From Candidatus Dadabacteria bacterium (GTDB taxonomy: Bacteria; Desulfobacterota_D; UBA1144; Nemesobacterales; Nemesobacteraceae): a stretch of DNA of 17,034 bases. The translations under genes and the position numbers were made by a program. Under the pieces are notes generated by a model that worked only from the letters and a program-made list of their open reading frames with translations, was not told where the DNA came from and searched no databases. Shown here piece after piece: positions 1-7,280 of this stretch (within the stretch, counting starts at the first letter, position 1; each line of letters starts with the position of its first letter). The stretch is from NCBI GenBank assembly GCA_026709745.1, contig JAPOSJ010000111.1, positions 1 to 17,034 on the forward strand, written 5' to 3'.

Positions 1-155
1 ATATTGTAACTCGGTAAAGGGAGATCGGGGACAGGAGTATTTACTTGCTAAAATGAGTGCTTAATGGCTTTGTCAAGTAACCTTTATAACTCCCGAACTT
101 TTATTATGTGTGATATATTTAGAGACTGAGCATGGAGTAATGAGGAGGATATGCG
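1..155. other. Intergenic leader upstream of amt
   Basis: No gene is visible here. A 7-bp inverted repeat TTACTTG (41-47) / CAAGTAA (74-80) encloses 26 nt. A second pair, TAAAGG (15-20) / CCTTTA (81-86), lies outside it, so the two could stack as one bulged stem. I could not place a convincing sigma70 promoter for amt. A TTGCT resembling the -12 element of a sigma54 promoter at 45-49 has a GG at 34-35, but the GG-to-GC distance is 11 rather than 10. Confidence 0.35.
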
Positions 156-1475
156 ATGAGTTTCAAAAAGATGCTTTCACTTTTTTTTCTTGTCTTAGCC
201 TTTTTCTCTTTTGCGGATCAAGCTTCTGCGAGTGAACTTGATACCGGCGATACTGCTTGGATACTGATTTCAACCGGGCTTGTTCTTTTCATGATGATTC
301 CGGGGCTTGCACTTTTCTACGGAGGGCTGGTCGGAAAAAAGAATATTCTTTCGGTGCTTATGCAGTGCTTTTCGATTACCGCTGTTGTAACGGTTATATG
401 GACCCTTTTCGGTTACAGCATGACTTTTGACACAACTGGCATGGTAGCGGGAGAGACGGGATTGAACTCCTTTGTAGGAGGTTTCTCAAAAGCGTTTTTA
501 AACGGAGTGGGCGCTGATACTCTTTCGGGAACGATTCCCGAAGTCTTGTTTTTCGCTTTTCAGCTTACTTTCGCGATAATCACTCCAGGACTTATAATCG
601 GGGCGTTCGCAGAGAGAATGAAATTCTCGGCCATGCTTCTGTTCACAGCTTTTTGGGTGATATTCTGCTACTTCCCGATCGCCCACATGGTCTGGGGAGG
701 TGAGGGCTCCTACCTCGGGGACATGGGAGTGATTGACTTTGCCGGGGGGATAGTTGTCCACATTACCGCGGGTACGGCGGCACTGGTGGCGACAATACTG
801 ATAGGTAAGAGAAGAGGATATCCCAATCAGCTTCCGCTTCCTCATAACCTCACTCTTACAATGATAGGCACGGCGATGCTCTGGGTTGGATGGTTCGGTT
901 TCAATGGAGGTAGCGCCCTAGCTGCTGGGGGACAGGCGGCCATGGCGGTTGTGGTGACACAGATATCCCCGTGTGTTGCAGCCCTTGTCTGGATATTTCT
1001 TGAAAAAGTGAGATCGGGTAAGCCCAGTGCTCTGGGTTTCGCTACGGGAGCTATCGCGGGGCTGGCGGCAATAACACCGGCATCAGGTACGGTGGGCCCT
1101 CTCGGAGCGATGGTCATAGGAGCTGCATCTTCCGTACTTGCCTATATCGCGGCTACGTATATCAAGTTCCGTTTCAGTTATGACGACGCGCTTGACGTGG
1201 TTGGAGTCCACGGAGTCGGAGGACTGGTCGGAATCATACTGGTCGGAATTTTTGCGTCGACATCTTACGGCGGATCGATAGCGGATCTCGACATAGGAGC
1301 ACAGCTGGGCGTGCAGGTATACGGAGGCGTATTCACGATTGTTTACACCGCAATAGTAAGCTTCATAGTGCTCAAGATTGTAGACCTTGTCGTCGGACTC
1401 AGGGTTGATGATGATGAAGAGAGTCAAGGTCTTGACATAACTGATCATGGAGAGGTGGGCTATTATGACGTCTAG
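156..1475 (+). CDS. amt: Amt-family ammonium transporter
   Basis: This is an inner-membrane ammonium channel that brings NH4+/NH3 into the cell for glutamine synthetase. The 439-aa product has a cleavable-looking signal peptide (about residues 1-25, ending ASA), as many Amt proteins do, then about 11 membrane segments. The pore twin histidines are H202 (in VVHITAG) and H352 (in GVHGVGG). They are 150 residues apart, the same distance as H168/H318 of E. coli AmtB. D194 in DFAGG and the WFGFN block match the conserved core. The start is fixed by GAGGAGG at 142-148, 7-8 nt before the ATG. The usual downstream partner glnK (PII) is absent; a small Cys-rich gene overlaps the 3' end by 11 nt instead. 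The family is certain. Gas-channel regulation by PII here is only assumed. Confidence 0.97.
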   Translation: MSFKKMLSLFFLVLAFFSFADQASASELDTGDTAWILISTGLVLFMMIPGLALFYGGLVGKKNILSVLMQCFSITAVVTVIWTLFGYSMTFDTTGMVAGETGLNSFVGGFSKAFLNGVGADTLSGTIPEVLFFAFQLTFAIITPGLIIGAFAERMKFSAMLLFTAFWVIFCYFPIAHMVWGGEGSYLGDMGVIDFAGGIVVHITAGTAALVATILIGKRRGYPNQLPLPHNLTLTMIGTAMLWVGWFGFNGGSALAAGGQAAMAVVVTQISPCVAALVWIFLEKVRSGKPSALGFATGAIAGLAAITPASGTVGPLGAMVIGAASSVLAYIAATYIKFRFSYDDALDVVGVHGVGGLVGIILVGIFASTSYGGSIADLDIGAQLGVQVYGGVFTIVYTAIVSFIVLKIVDLVVGLRVDDDEESQGLDITDHGEVGYYDV

Positions 1476-1743
1476 GGCCGGAGCACGGATCCGTGCCCTG
1501 CATGGTTTGCAGGTGGGAACTTCTGCACGGGAAAGTACTGTCTGCGCCTGCGGTTACACAGTCGGGGATCCGTGGGTGTTCCCCAAGCAGAGATACTCTC
1601 TTTTCGGATGGTTTGTGATGAGCTGTGGGATAAGCTACCCGCCAAAGCAGATCAACATAGAGTGTGAACAATGCGGAGAGATTTTCGACGTGATTAAAGG
1701 AGACAGAAGGTTTCTGGAGCAATACATGCTCCGGAACCGCTGA
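1465..1743 (+). CDS. Small Cys-rich protein, putative zinc ribbon, coupled to amt
   Basis: I do not recognise a named family. From ATG 1465 the product is 92 aa with five cysteines: C27-x-C29, C54, and C67-x2-C70 in CEQCGEIF. This arrangement suggests a small metal-binding (zinc-ribbon-like) fold around a hydrophobic YSLFGWF segment and an SYPPK motif. The start lies inside amt (11-nt overlap), with GGAGAGG at 1449-1455 placed 9 nt upstream, which suggests translational coupling. An in-frame ATG at 1447 lacks this spacing. The first 15 or so codons cover two perfect dyads (1483-1496 and 1497-1513), so the real start could be later, for example GTG 1513. The stop TGA touches the stop of the convergent gene with no gap. 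That it is a real gene is likely; its function is unknown. Confidence 0.7.
   Translation: MTSRAGARIRALHGLQVGTSARESTVCACGYTVGDPWVFPKQRYSLFGWFVMSCGISYPPKQINIECEQCGEIFDVIKGDRRFLEQYMLRNR
1483..1513 (+). repeat. Two adjacent perfect dyads just after amt
   Basis: GCACGGATCCGTGC (1483-1496) is a perfect 14-bp palindrome. It is followed directly by CCTGCA-TGGTT-TGCAGG (1497-1513), a 6-bp stem with a 5-nt loop. They lie 7 nt after the amt stop. There is no T-run, so this is not a classical intrinsic terminator. It could be an mRNA structure that separates amt from the downstream gene. Confidence 0.45.
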
Positions 1744-2220
1744 TCACATCTTGTACTTGCCGAAATTCTCCTCTGGCATTTCTTCTAGTACTTCGCCTGC
1801 GCTCCGATTCTTGTCTCCGACTTTCACGCTTAGGGCTGACTTTACAACATCCTCGTTAACCATGATGCGGCACCCGGTTCTAAGGGCTATCGCTATGGCA
1901 TCGCTTGGGCGGGAATCCACTAGGATTTCTTCCTCGTCTTTTTTGATGCGGAGACGTGCGTAGAAGGTGTTCTCCTTGAGTTCCGTGATCTCTATTTCGA
2001 TGACCTCATATCCTGTAGCAGAGATTACGTTTTTGAGAAGGTCGTGTGTAAGAGGTCTGGGTCTCGGAGTTTTCTTGATCTCCATGGCTATGGCGCTTGC
2101 TTCCTCAAATCCAACCCATAGCGGAAGACTCTTTTCCCCTCCCTCATCATTTAGAATCACGACGGGCATATCGGTAAATGGGTCAGCAACTATGCAGGAA
2201 ACCTTCATTTCAAGAAACAT
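1744..2220 (-). CDS. Bifunctional nuclease family protein (DUF151)
   Basis: The 158-aa protein belongs to the BFN/DUF151 family. Members are small proteins; plant homologues have DNase and RNase activity, and the bacterial role is not settled. Visible family blocks are LPLWVGFEEASAIAMEI (about 32-48), RPLTHDLL (about 55-62) and VDSRPSDAIAIALR (about 101-114), which is the family signature. The start ATG at 2220 has GGAGGAG at 2225-2231, only 4 nt away; an internal ATG four codons later (2208) would be 16 nt away and is less likely. It follows miaB by 12 nt on the same strand. That miaB-DUF151 order recurs in deltaproteobacteria-like genomes and suggests cotranscription. Its stop abuts the convergent Cys-rich gene. 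Confidence 0.92.
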   Translation of the reverse strand: MFLEMKVSCIVADPFTDMPVVILNDEGGEKSLPLWVGFEEASAIAMEIKKTPRPRPLTHDLLKNVISATGYEVIEIEITELKENTFYARLRIKKDEEEILVDSRPSDAIAIALRTGCRIMVNEDVVKSALSVKVGDKNRSAGEVLEEMPEENFGKYKM

Positions 2221-2232
2221 TTTTCTCCTCCA

Positions 2233-3543
2233 TTAATTTATGTATTGTCCTCTAAGTGAATTTGCAAGCCCTTCAGTTATTCTTACTTCCACCATCTTTC
2301 CGATGAGTTCCTTCTCCCCGGGGAAATTCACTATCCTGTTATGTTCTGTTCTGCCACAAAGCCACGATGAGTCGTTTCTGCTCTCTTCCTCGATCAGTAC
2401 CAGCTCGGATTTCCCTATCCTCTTCATATTTTTCGCCAGAGAGATCTCCCGCTGGTATTCCTGAAGGCGTGCGAGTCTGCGTCCCGCAGTCGACTCTTCC
2501 ACCCGTTCTTCGGACCGCCACAGTTCCTCCCCTGCTGTTCCAGGGCGCGGCGAATACTTAAACGAGAAGGAGCTGTCAAAACCCACTTCCTCAACAAGAG
2601 TCATAGTTTGCTCGAAATCATCTTCGGTTTCACCCGGATACCCTACTATTATATCTGAAGATATTGCGATATCAGGCATTGCGTCCCTGAGCCTTTTAAC
2701 CGAGTCCACGTACCAGTTCCTGGTGTAGGTTCTGTTCATCAGCCGAAGTACCTTGTCTGACCCTGACTGCACAGGCAGGTGTATATGGCGACATATCTTG
2801 GGTACCTCAGTCATTGATTCCACCATCTTTTTTGTTATGTCTCTGGGATAAGAAGTGGTGAATCTGATTCTCTCAAGGCCTTCGATTTCCCCGAGGTCTC
2901 GAAGCAGGTCTCCGAATCTGAGCCTCCCCAGTTTCCAAGAGTTTACGGTCTGTCCTATAAGAGTTATCTCCTTGACGCCTTTTGCGATCAGGTGCCGTGC
3001 TTCAGCTATTATATCCTCAAGCGGTCTATTTACTTCCGCCCCCCTTACTGTCGGTACTATGCAGTAGGCACATTTCTTGTTACATCCCTGCTGAATTGAC
3101 ACAAACGCCGTCGGTTTTCCTTCCTGATGATAAGGAAGAACATCGAAAGGTTCTTCCACGTCAAAGGACGTCTCTACTGGTCTTGATTTATTCTCTCTTA
3201 TCTCTTCTATAAGCCTTGGCAGTCCGGGAATTGCTCTGGGACCGAGCACAAAATCAAGATGCGGTATCCTACGTATGAGGTCATCGCCGTAGAGCTGCGC
3301 AACACATCCAGTTACCCCTACTATAAGCTCCGGATTTTTTGTCTTGAGATTCTTGAAGCGCCCAAGACTGCTGAGTGCCTTCTGATCGGCCTTTTCCCTT
3401 ATGGCACAGGTATTCACGATTACTATGTCGGCTTGCCTCGGGTCTTCGGTCAGACTTGCCCCCAGAGCGTTTCGTATCCTGTCCGAGTCGTACTCGTTCA
3501 TCTGGCAGCCGTAGGTTTCAAGGTACAGAGTCTCGGTCTTCAT
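2233..3543 (-). CDS. miaB: tRNA-2-methylthio-N6-dimethylallyladenosine synthase MiaB
   Basis: This radical-SAM methylthiotransferase adds the 2-methylthio group to i6A37 of tRNAs reading UNN codons. The 436-aa product shows the full family layout. The N-terminal MTTase domain has three cluster-binding cysteines (C13, C46, C80). The radical-SAM motif CxxxCxxC is at C154/C158/C161, followed by IVPTVRG. A C-terminal TRAM domain covers roughly 375-436. The VPTVRGAEVNRP sequence fits MiaB rather than RimO or MtaB. The ATG at 3543 directly precedes the conserved LETYGCQMNEYDS block. AGGA at 3556-3559 is 12 nt upstream, a little far. It heads a two-gene unit with the DUF151 gene and is divergent from the MFS gene. 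Confidence 0.96.
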   Translation of the reverse strand: MKTETLYLETYGCQMNEYDSDRIRNALGASLTEDPRQADIVIVNTCAIREKADQKALSSLGRFKNLKTKNPELIVGVTGCVAQLYGDDLIRRIPHLDFVLGPRAIPGLPRLIEEIRENKSRPVETSFDVEEPFDVLPYHQEGKPTAFVSIQQGCNKKCAYCIVPTVRGAEVNRPLEDIIAEARHLIAKGVKEITLIGQTVNSWKLGRLRFGDLLRDLGEIEGLERIRFTTSYPRDITKKMVESMTEVPKICRHIHLPVQSGSDKVLRLMNRTYTRNWYVDSVKRLRDAMPDIAISSDIIVGYPGETEDDFEQTMTLVEEVGFDSSFSFKYSPRPGTAGEELWRSEERVEESTAGRRLARLQEYQREISLAKNMKRIGKSELVLIEEESRNDSSWLCGRTEHNRIVNFPGEKELIGKMVEVRITEGLANSLRGQYIN

Positions 3544-3569
3544 AATTAACGGGAATCCTAACGCATGCC

Positions 3570-3598
3570 ATTATAAGTATCAAGTGAGGCAAGTAAAA
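3570..3598 (-). promoter_or_regulatory. Probable sigma70 promoter of miaB
   Basis: On the minus strand a perfect TATAAT (3570-3575) is preceded after 17 bp by TTTTAC (3593-3598), a weak -35. The predicted transcript would begin near 3563 and leave a short leader of about 20 nt before the miaB ATG. Confidence 0.5.
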
Positions 3599-3631
3599 AG
3601 ACTTTTGTGGAGCAATTGCCGGTTGGAACAA

Positions 3632-3676
3632 AATTGAATGACATGTTTTGCGTATTCTTACGCATTCAATTAAAAT
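3632..3676 (+). promoter_or_regulatory. Candidate MFS promoter with operator-like dyads
   Basis: On the plus strand TTGCGT (3648-3653) and TAAAAT (3671-3676) are 17 bp apart. The perfect dyad TGCGTA-TTCT-TACGCA (3649-3664) runs from the -35 into the spacer, where a repressor would block polymerase. A second, outer dyad AATTGAATG (3632-3640) / CATTCAATT (3663-3671) encloses it. Expected leader to the MFS start is about 95 nt. The dyads are seen directly; the promoter and operator roles are inferred. Confidence 0.45.
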
Positions 3677-3776
3677 AAAGGCAAAATGCTCTGAAATCAT
3701 AGGCGTCAAAGGATGATCTTTTTTATCTTGGTTCTCTTAGTGGAATTTGGAACTTTGGTTCACGGAGAAAATGTAA

Positions 3777-5087
3777 ATGATGGACAAAAAGCTTGAATCT
3801 GACTCTTCTAACCTCTCAAACAGGAAAGGCATATTCGCTTGGATGTCCGACATAACCCCGGAGCAGTGGAAGATATTCGGGGTAACTTTTTCGGGATGGA
3901 CATTCGGCGCTATGAACATCCTGTTTTTCACCTTCGCGGCAGTAAGCATCGCGGATGTTTTCAGTTTATCTCCACAAGCCATCGGCGGAATTTTTTCAGT
4001 AATGCTTTTCTCTTCCGCTTTCGGCGGAATTTTTTTCGGTATAGTTTCAGACTATATAGGGAGGGTAAGAGCTATTACCCTGACTATACTTTTTTATTCT
4101 TTTTTCACCGGACTAATCGCATTTTCTCCCAACATTACATTTCTTATCGTGTGCAGCATCTTTCTGGGTATTGGCATGGGAGGCCAGTGGTCTTCGGGGC
4201 AGGTGTTTGCAGCTGAATCATGGCCGAGACAGCATAGAGGGAAGATTATTGGTATGGTTCAGTCCGGCTGGGCAGTCGGCTACATACTGGCCGCAATACT
4301 GGCAACCCTGATATTGTCCTATTTCGAAGTGAGCATTGGATGGAGGATACTTTTTCTTATTGGAATACTCCCGGTGTTTCTGGTTTTCTACATACGGCGC
4401 AACCTTTCCGAACCTAAAATATGGCGGAGAGCCTCCCGGATGCGCAAGGAGAAGAGACTGGAGGCATCCGGACAGGAATTTACCCTGAACCAGATATTCA
4501 AGGGAGAGCTTCTGCGTTATACCGTACTATGTACCCTTTTCACCAGCCTCTGCATGCTTGCCTACTGGGGACTTACATTCTGGATTCCGCAGTTTCTCGC
4601 AAGACCTATAGAGGACGGGGGAATTGGACTCGGTCTCAGGGGATTTATCTGGATAGTGCCGCTCAACCTCGGGGCTTTCTTAGGACTTAACTCTTTCGGT
4701 TGGATAAGCGACAAGTTTGGAAGAAGGCCGGTTTTTGCATCTTTCCTTTTTATCTTGGCCATACTGATTTACTTCTTCGGGCAGTCAACGACCTTTACCC
4801 AGATTCTCATACTCGGTCCACTGGTAGGGTTTTTCGGAGCTGGTTTCTATTCGGGATTCGGGGCAATGTTCTCCGAGCTGTTCCCGACCAGAGCAAGAGC
4901 CACTGCACAAGGTTTCTGCTATAACGTGGGAAGGGGAGTGGGAGCCTTCGCACCTCCTCTTGTAGGCTATGTCGCGGAAGTTAAAGGTTACGGCCCGGCT
5001 CTTGTTACAGTTTCGGTTTTTGCCCTTGCTGCTGCCTTTGTCGTTTTTGCCCTTCCTGAAACGAAAGGTAAGAAACTTGATATCTAG
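3777..5087 (+). CDS. MFS transporter, sialate/aromatic-acid symporter-like
   Basis: This is a 436-aa inner-membrane major facilitator permease with about 12 predicted membrane segments and a cytosolic loop near residues 205-245 (RASRMRKEKRLEAS). The loop-2 signature is present as GIVSDYIGRVR (about 87-97), and the repeat-2 equivalent is GWISDKFGRRPV (about 307-318). The block GIGMGGQWSSGQVFAAESWP followed by HRGK and QSGWAVGY closely resembles the sialic-acid and aromatic-acid/H+ symporter subfamilies, so an organic anion is the likely substrate; this is an inference from subfamily resemblance. GGAGA at 3764-3768 supports ATG 3777, 8 nt away; the ATG at 3780 is equally in frame. It looks monocistronic, with its own upstream dyads. 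No catabolic genes adjoin to reveal the substrate. Confidence 0.9.
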   Translation: MMDKKLESDSSNLSNRKGIFAWMSDITPEQWKIFGVTFSGWTFGAMNILFFTFAAVSIADVFSLSPQAIGGIFSVMLFSSAFGGIFFGIVSDYIGRVRAITLTILFYSFFTGLIAFSPNITFLIVCSIFLGIGMGGQWSSGQVFAAESWPRQHRGKIIGMVQSGWAVGYILAAILATLILSYFEVSIGWRILFLIGILPVFLVFYIRRNLSEPKIWRRASRMRKEKRLEASGQEFTLNQIFKGELLRYTVLCTLFTSLCMLAYWGLTFWIPQFLARPIEDGGIGLGLRGFIWIVPLNLGAFLGLNSFGWISDKFGRRPVFASFLFILAILIYFFGQSTTFTQILILGPLVGFFGAGFYSGFGAMFSELFPTRARATAQGFCYNVGRGVGAFAPPLVGYVAEVKGYGPALVTVSVFALAAAFVVFALPETKGKKLDI

Positions 5088-5281
5088 CGTCTACCGGAAA
5101 AATCCCAGTCCTTACCTTCACACACCCCTTTTTGATTCAAGGAATTTCCATTTACTGTTGACAAACAGTATCTTACATAGGGTTATAGGTATATTAGTTT
5201 GTCTATGATTATAAAGAAATTTATAATTCAGTTTTAATTTGTTTGAAACTTTATTGTAAATTTAACGGGTTGGTTTTAGGC
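5088..5281. other. AT-rich intergenic region between MFS and symporter genes
   Basis: No intrinsic terminator is obvious after the MFS stop. The stretch becomes very AT-rich from about 5150 and holds the operator-like dyad and TTGACA described separately. Confidence 0.4.
5153..5189 (+). promoter_or_regulatory. TTGACA -35 inside a perfect dyad, upstream of DUF3311/SSS pair
   Basis: TACTGTT-GACA-AACAGTA (5153-5170) has perfect 7-bp arms and a 4-nt centre, a typical dimeric-repressor site. It contains a consensus -35, TTGACA (5158-5163). The best -10 candidates, TTATAG (5183-5188) or TATAGG (5184-5189), give long spacers of 19-20 bp, so a promoter here would be weak or need an activator. The dyad is certain; its role is inferred. 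Confidence 0.5.
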
Positions 5282-5494
5282 ATGAAAGATAAGACAAAGA
5301 AACGATGGATGTTTTTCGCTGTGACCATATCTGTCCTGTCAGTGGTGTCTTTCACTCCCTTGGTAATTCCTTATGGAGTGGTGGAGCCATATTTCCTGGG
5401 ACTCCCTAGGACTCTCTGGGCTGGGTTGGGAATATCACTGTGCATATATGTGCTGCTTGCTTTCGCAGTGCTAACATCTAGTGGTCGAAAGTAG
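5282..5494 (+). CDS. DUF3311-like small membrane protein, symporter partner
   Basis: The 70-aa protein starts with a basic N terminus (MKDKTKKR) and has two hydrophobic segments, about residues 9-28 and 43-62. They are separated by VEPYFLGLPRTLWAGLG, which fits the LGLP-containing loop of the DUF3311 family. Such proteins are found just upstream of sodium:solute symporters, and this one ends 29 nt before one, so it is probably a small accessory subunit. The role of the family is not established. The start is uncertain. ATG 5282 has only an adjacent AGG and no well-spaced SD. TTG 5270 or TTG 5243 would add 4 or 13 residues of unlikely composition. Confidence 0.72.
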   Translation: MKDKTKKRWMFFAVTISVLSVVSFTPLVIPYGVVEPYFLGLPRTLWAGLGISLCIYVLLAFAVLTSSGRK

Positions 5495-5523
5495 GTTGTT
5501 TATATCATGAGGAACAAACAGAC

Positions 5524-6936
5524 ATGAACAGGGGGATGGCATTTGTTACGGTTGCACTGATATATCTTGCAGTGCTCATAACCCTTGCTGTCATAGGAAA
5601 CAGGAAAAACAAAGGGGATGAACACCAATTCTTTCTTGCGGGTGGCAACCTTGGAACGATAATTGGCTTTTTAACCTTTTTTGCTACCCTCTACAGTACA
5701 TTCATATTGATAGGGATGCCCAATTTCTTCCGTGTACATGGTGTGGGAACGTGGATATTCCTTGGCGTTACCGATATGGTCTTGGCTGTTTTCACGCTCT
5801 GGCTATCACTAAAGCTGGGGAAAAGGATATCTTCAACTGATTTTCGCAGCATATCTGACCTGATACGTCAAACTTTTCATTCCTACGGAGTTTTCGTGTA
5901 CATCTTGGGCCTTGTCATATTCCTTGTTCCCTACATAGCAATTCAGATAAAGGGAGCTTCGGGTATTTTAACCTACATTGTTCCCTATGCAGTTCCCCAG
6001 TGGGGCTGGGCTCTGATTATACTGCTTCTCATGTATCTGTATTCTTCCATAGGAGGACTCAGGGGCATTATGTACTGTGATTCACTTCAGGGAGTTGTAC
6101 TGTTTACCGTCATATGGATAATGGCATTTATTGTTTTGGAAAACTTTGGAGGTATTGGAAAGTTAGTTCAGACTGTGGCGCAGGAGGAACCTGCACTTTT
6201 GTCTGTTCCCGGTCCTCAGGGTTTGTTATCGGTTCAGTGGCTTATTGCAGGATTTATATCAATTGTGCTATTGCCAGTGTCCCAACCTCAGTTGACTTCA
6301 AGGCTCAGCATTCTGAAAGGTTTAGGCGAGAGACGCAGAATTCCGATTTTACATGCGTCTTTCACCTTTCTTCTTCTTATAGCAGGGCTGATAATTGGCT
6401 TATACGGTGCGGTTGCAATACCAGCTAAAACGGGTCCGGAGTTTATTGGCAAATTGATACTTGAACAGAATCCTGTTATAGGTGCCGTTGCCATGATAGG
6501 TATTCTGGCGGCAGCTATGTCCACATCTGACTCTCAGTTTTTTGCTCTTGGTTCTGAAATTAACAATGCTCTTGGCAGGTTTAGCAGGAAGTTAAAAATA
6601 TCTCCTATTGTTTTTGTGAAAATAGTTATACTTGTGTTTTGCATAGCATCGTTTGTTGTTGCTATGAAAAGTTCTCAGGGACTTATATCTCTTGCCGTGT
6701 CTGGATTCATGGGAACTGCTCTCATGGCACCTATGGTTCTCACTTCAATTTTATGCAAAGCAAGAAGTTTCAATGCCGTAATTCCAGTTGCTACCGGTAT
6801 CAGTCTAGTCGTGTTTTTAATGTCGTTGTTTGGCCTCGTCCCGAAGATGATAATGGATTTACGCACGGATTTGATACTGCTTTGTGTCAATACCCTGATT
6901 ACGGTTTCAGTAGTTTTAATTGAACCGAAAAAATAA
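5524..6936 (+). CDS. Sodium:solute symporter (SSS family)
   Basis: This 470-aa inner-membrane Na+-coupled symporter has about 13 membrane segments and the LeuT-type fold known for the family. Visible family marks are FFLAGGNLG (about 37-45) at the end of TM1, SSIGGLRGIMYCDSLQGVV (about 174-192, the family signature region), and AAAMSTSDSQFF (about 330-341), which carries the Ser/Thr residues of the Na2 site. GAGGAA at 5509-5514 lies 9 nt before ATG 5524. The upstream DUF3311-like gene is 29 nt away and surely cotranscribed. The arrangement resembles YhdT/PanF-type pairs, so a carboxylate or similar organic solute is plausible, but the sequence does not fix the substrate. It is richer in A/T than uvrC or the arg genes. 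Confidence 0.93.
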   Translation: MNRGMAFVTVALIYLAVLITLAVIGNRKNKGDEHQFFLAGGNLGTIIGFLTFFATLYSTFILIGMPNFFRVHGVGTWIFLGVTDMVLAVFTLWLSLKLGKRISSTDFRSISDLIRQTFHSYGVFVYILGLVIFLVPYIAIQIKGASGILTYIVPYAVPQWGWALIILLLMYLYSSIGGLRGIMYCDSLQGVVLFTVIWIMAFIVLENFGGIGKLVQTVAQEEPALLSVPGPQGLLSVQWLIAGFISIVLLPVSQPQLTSRLSILKGLGERRRIPILHASFTFLLLIAGLIIGLYGAVAIPAKTGPEFIGKLILEQNPVIGAVAMIGILAAAMSTSDSQFFALGSEINNALGRFSRKLKISPIVFVKIVILVFCIASFVVAMKSSQGLISLAVSGFMGTALMAPMVLTSILCKARSFNAVIPVATGISLVVFLMSLFGLVPKMIMDLRTDLILLCVNTLITVSVVLIEPKK

Positions 6937-7280
6937 AACATTCTGGCAGATATCTTGAATTAGAAAACTGCTCAGCCTAAATTGCTTTCAATGCATACCT
7001 CCGACAATTTTCACGCTGGTTTTGTACTGCTTAGTCTGAAAAGTATTTTGAATCATTTAAAGTATCCAGATAGTTGAAAAAATTCTCGCTTTTAAGGACA
7101 TTCTGTCTGCTATGCCAATCAACTTAAAACTTGCACGACAAAGCGAGATGCCAGATCCCCAATTAAAGACAATACGCAAGAGCAAAGTACAGGCCGGATG
7201 CAGGGACGGGGTGAAATGTTTCTTTCTGCCTGGATTAGAAAGTACCTTTACATATAGCAGCTTCTGAATTTGTGTATCTT
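6937..7280. other. Intergenic region before uvrC
   Basis: About 340 nt without a convincing gene. A 51-codon open frame runs 7112-7267 with AAGGA at 7094-7098, 13 nt upstream; its product resembles nothing I recognise and has a mixed composition. A hairpin CTTTCT-N9-AGAAAG (7222-7242) sits about 40 nt before the uvrC ATG. No clear promoter, terminator or repeat was found. Confidence 0.35.

Noticed and set aside
31..50. Sigma54-like promoter (GG ... TTGCT) upstream of amt
   Set aside because: GG-to-GC spacing is 11 bp instead of the strict 10, and the -24 element is poor.
498..1448. Open frames on the minus strand inside amt
   Set aside because: They lie wholly antisense to a certain gene, have biased Arg/Ser/Pro composition and no recognisable domain.
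3518..3709. Short minus-strand frame upstream of miaB
   Set aside because: It covers the miaB promoter and overlaps the miaB start out of frame, with no SD and no resemblance to a protein family.
7112..7267. 51-codon frame before uvrC (starts MPINLKLARQSEMP)
   Set aside because: SD spacing is too long, composition is mixed and no relative is recognised; kept only as a note under the intergenic entry.
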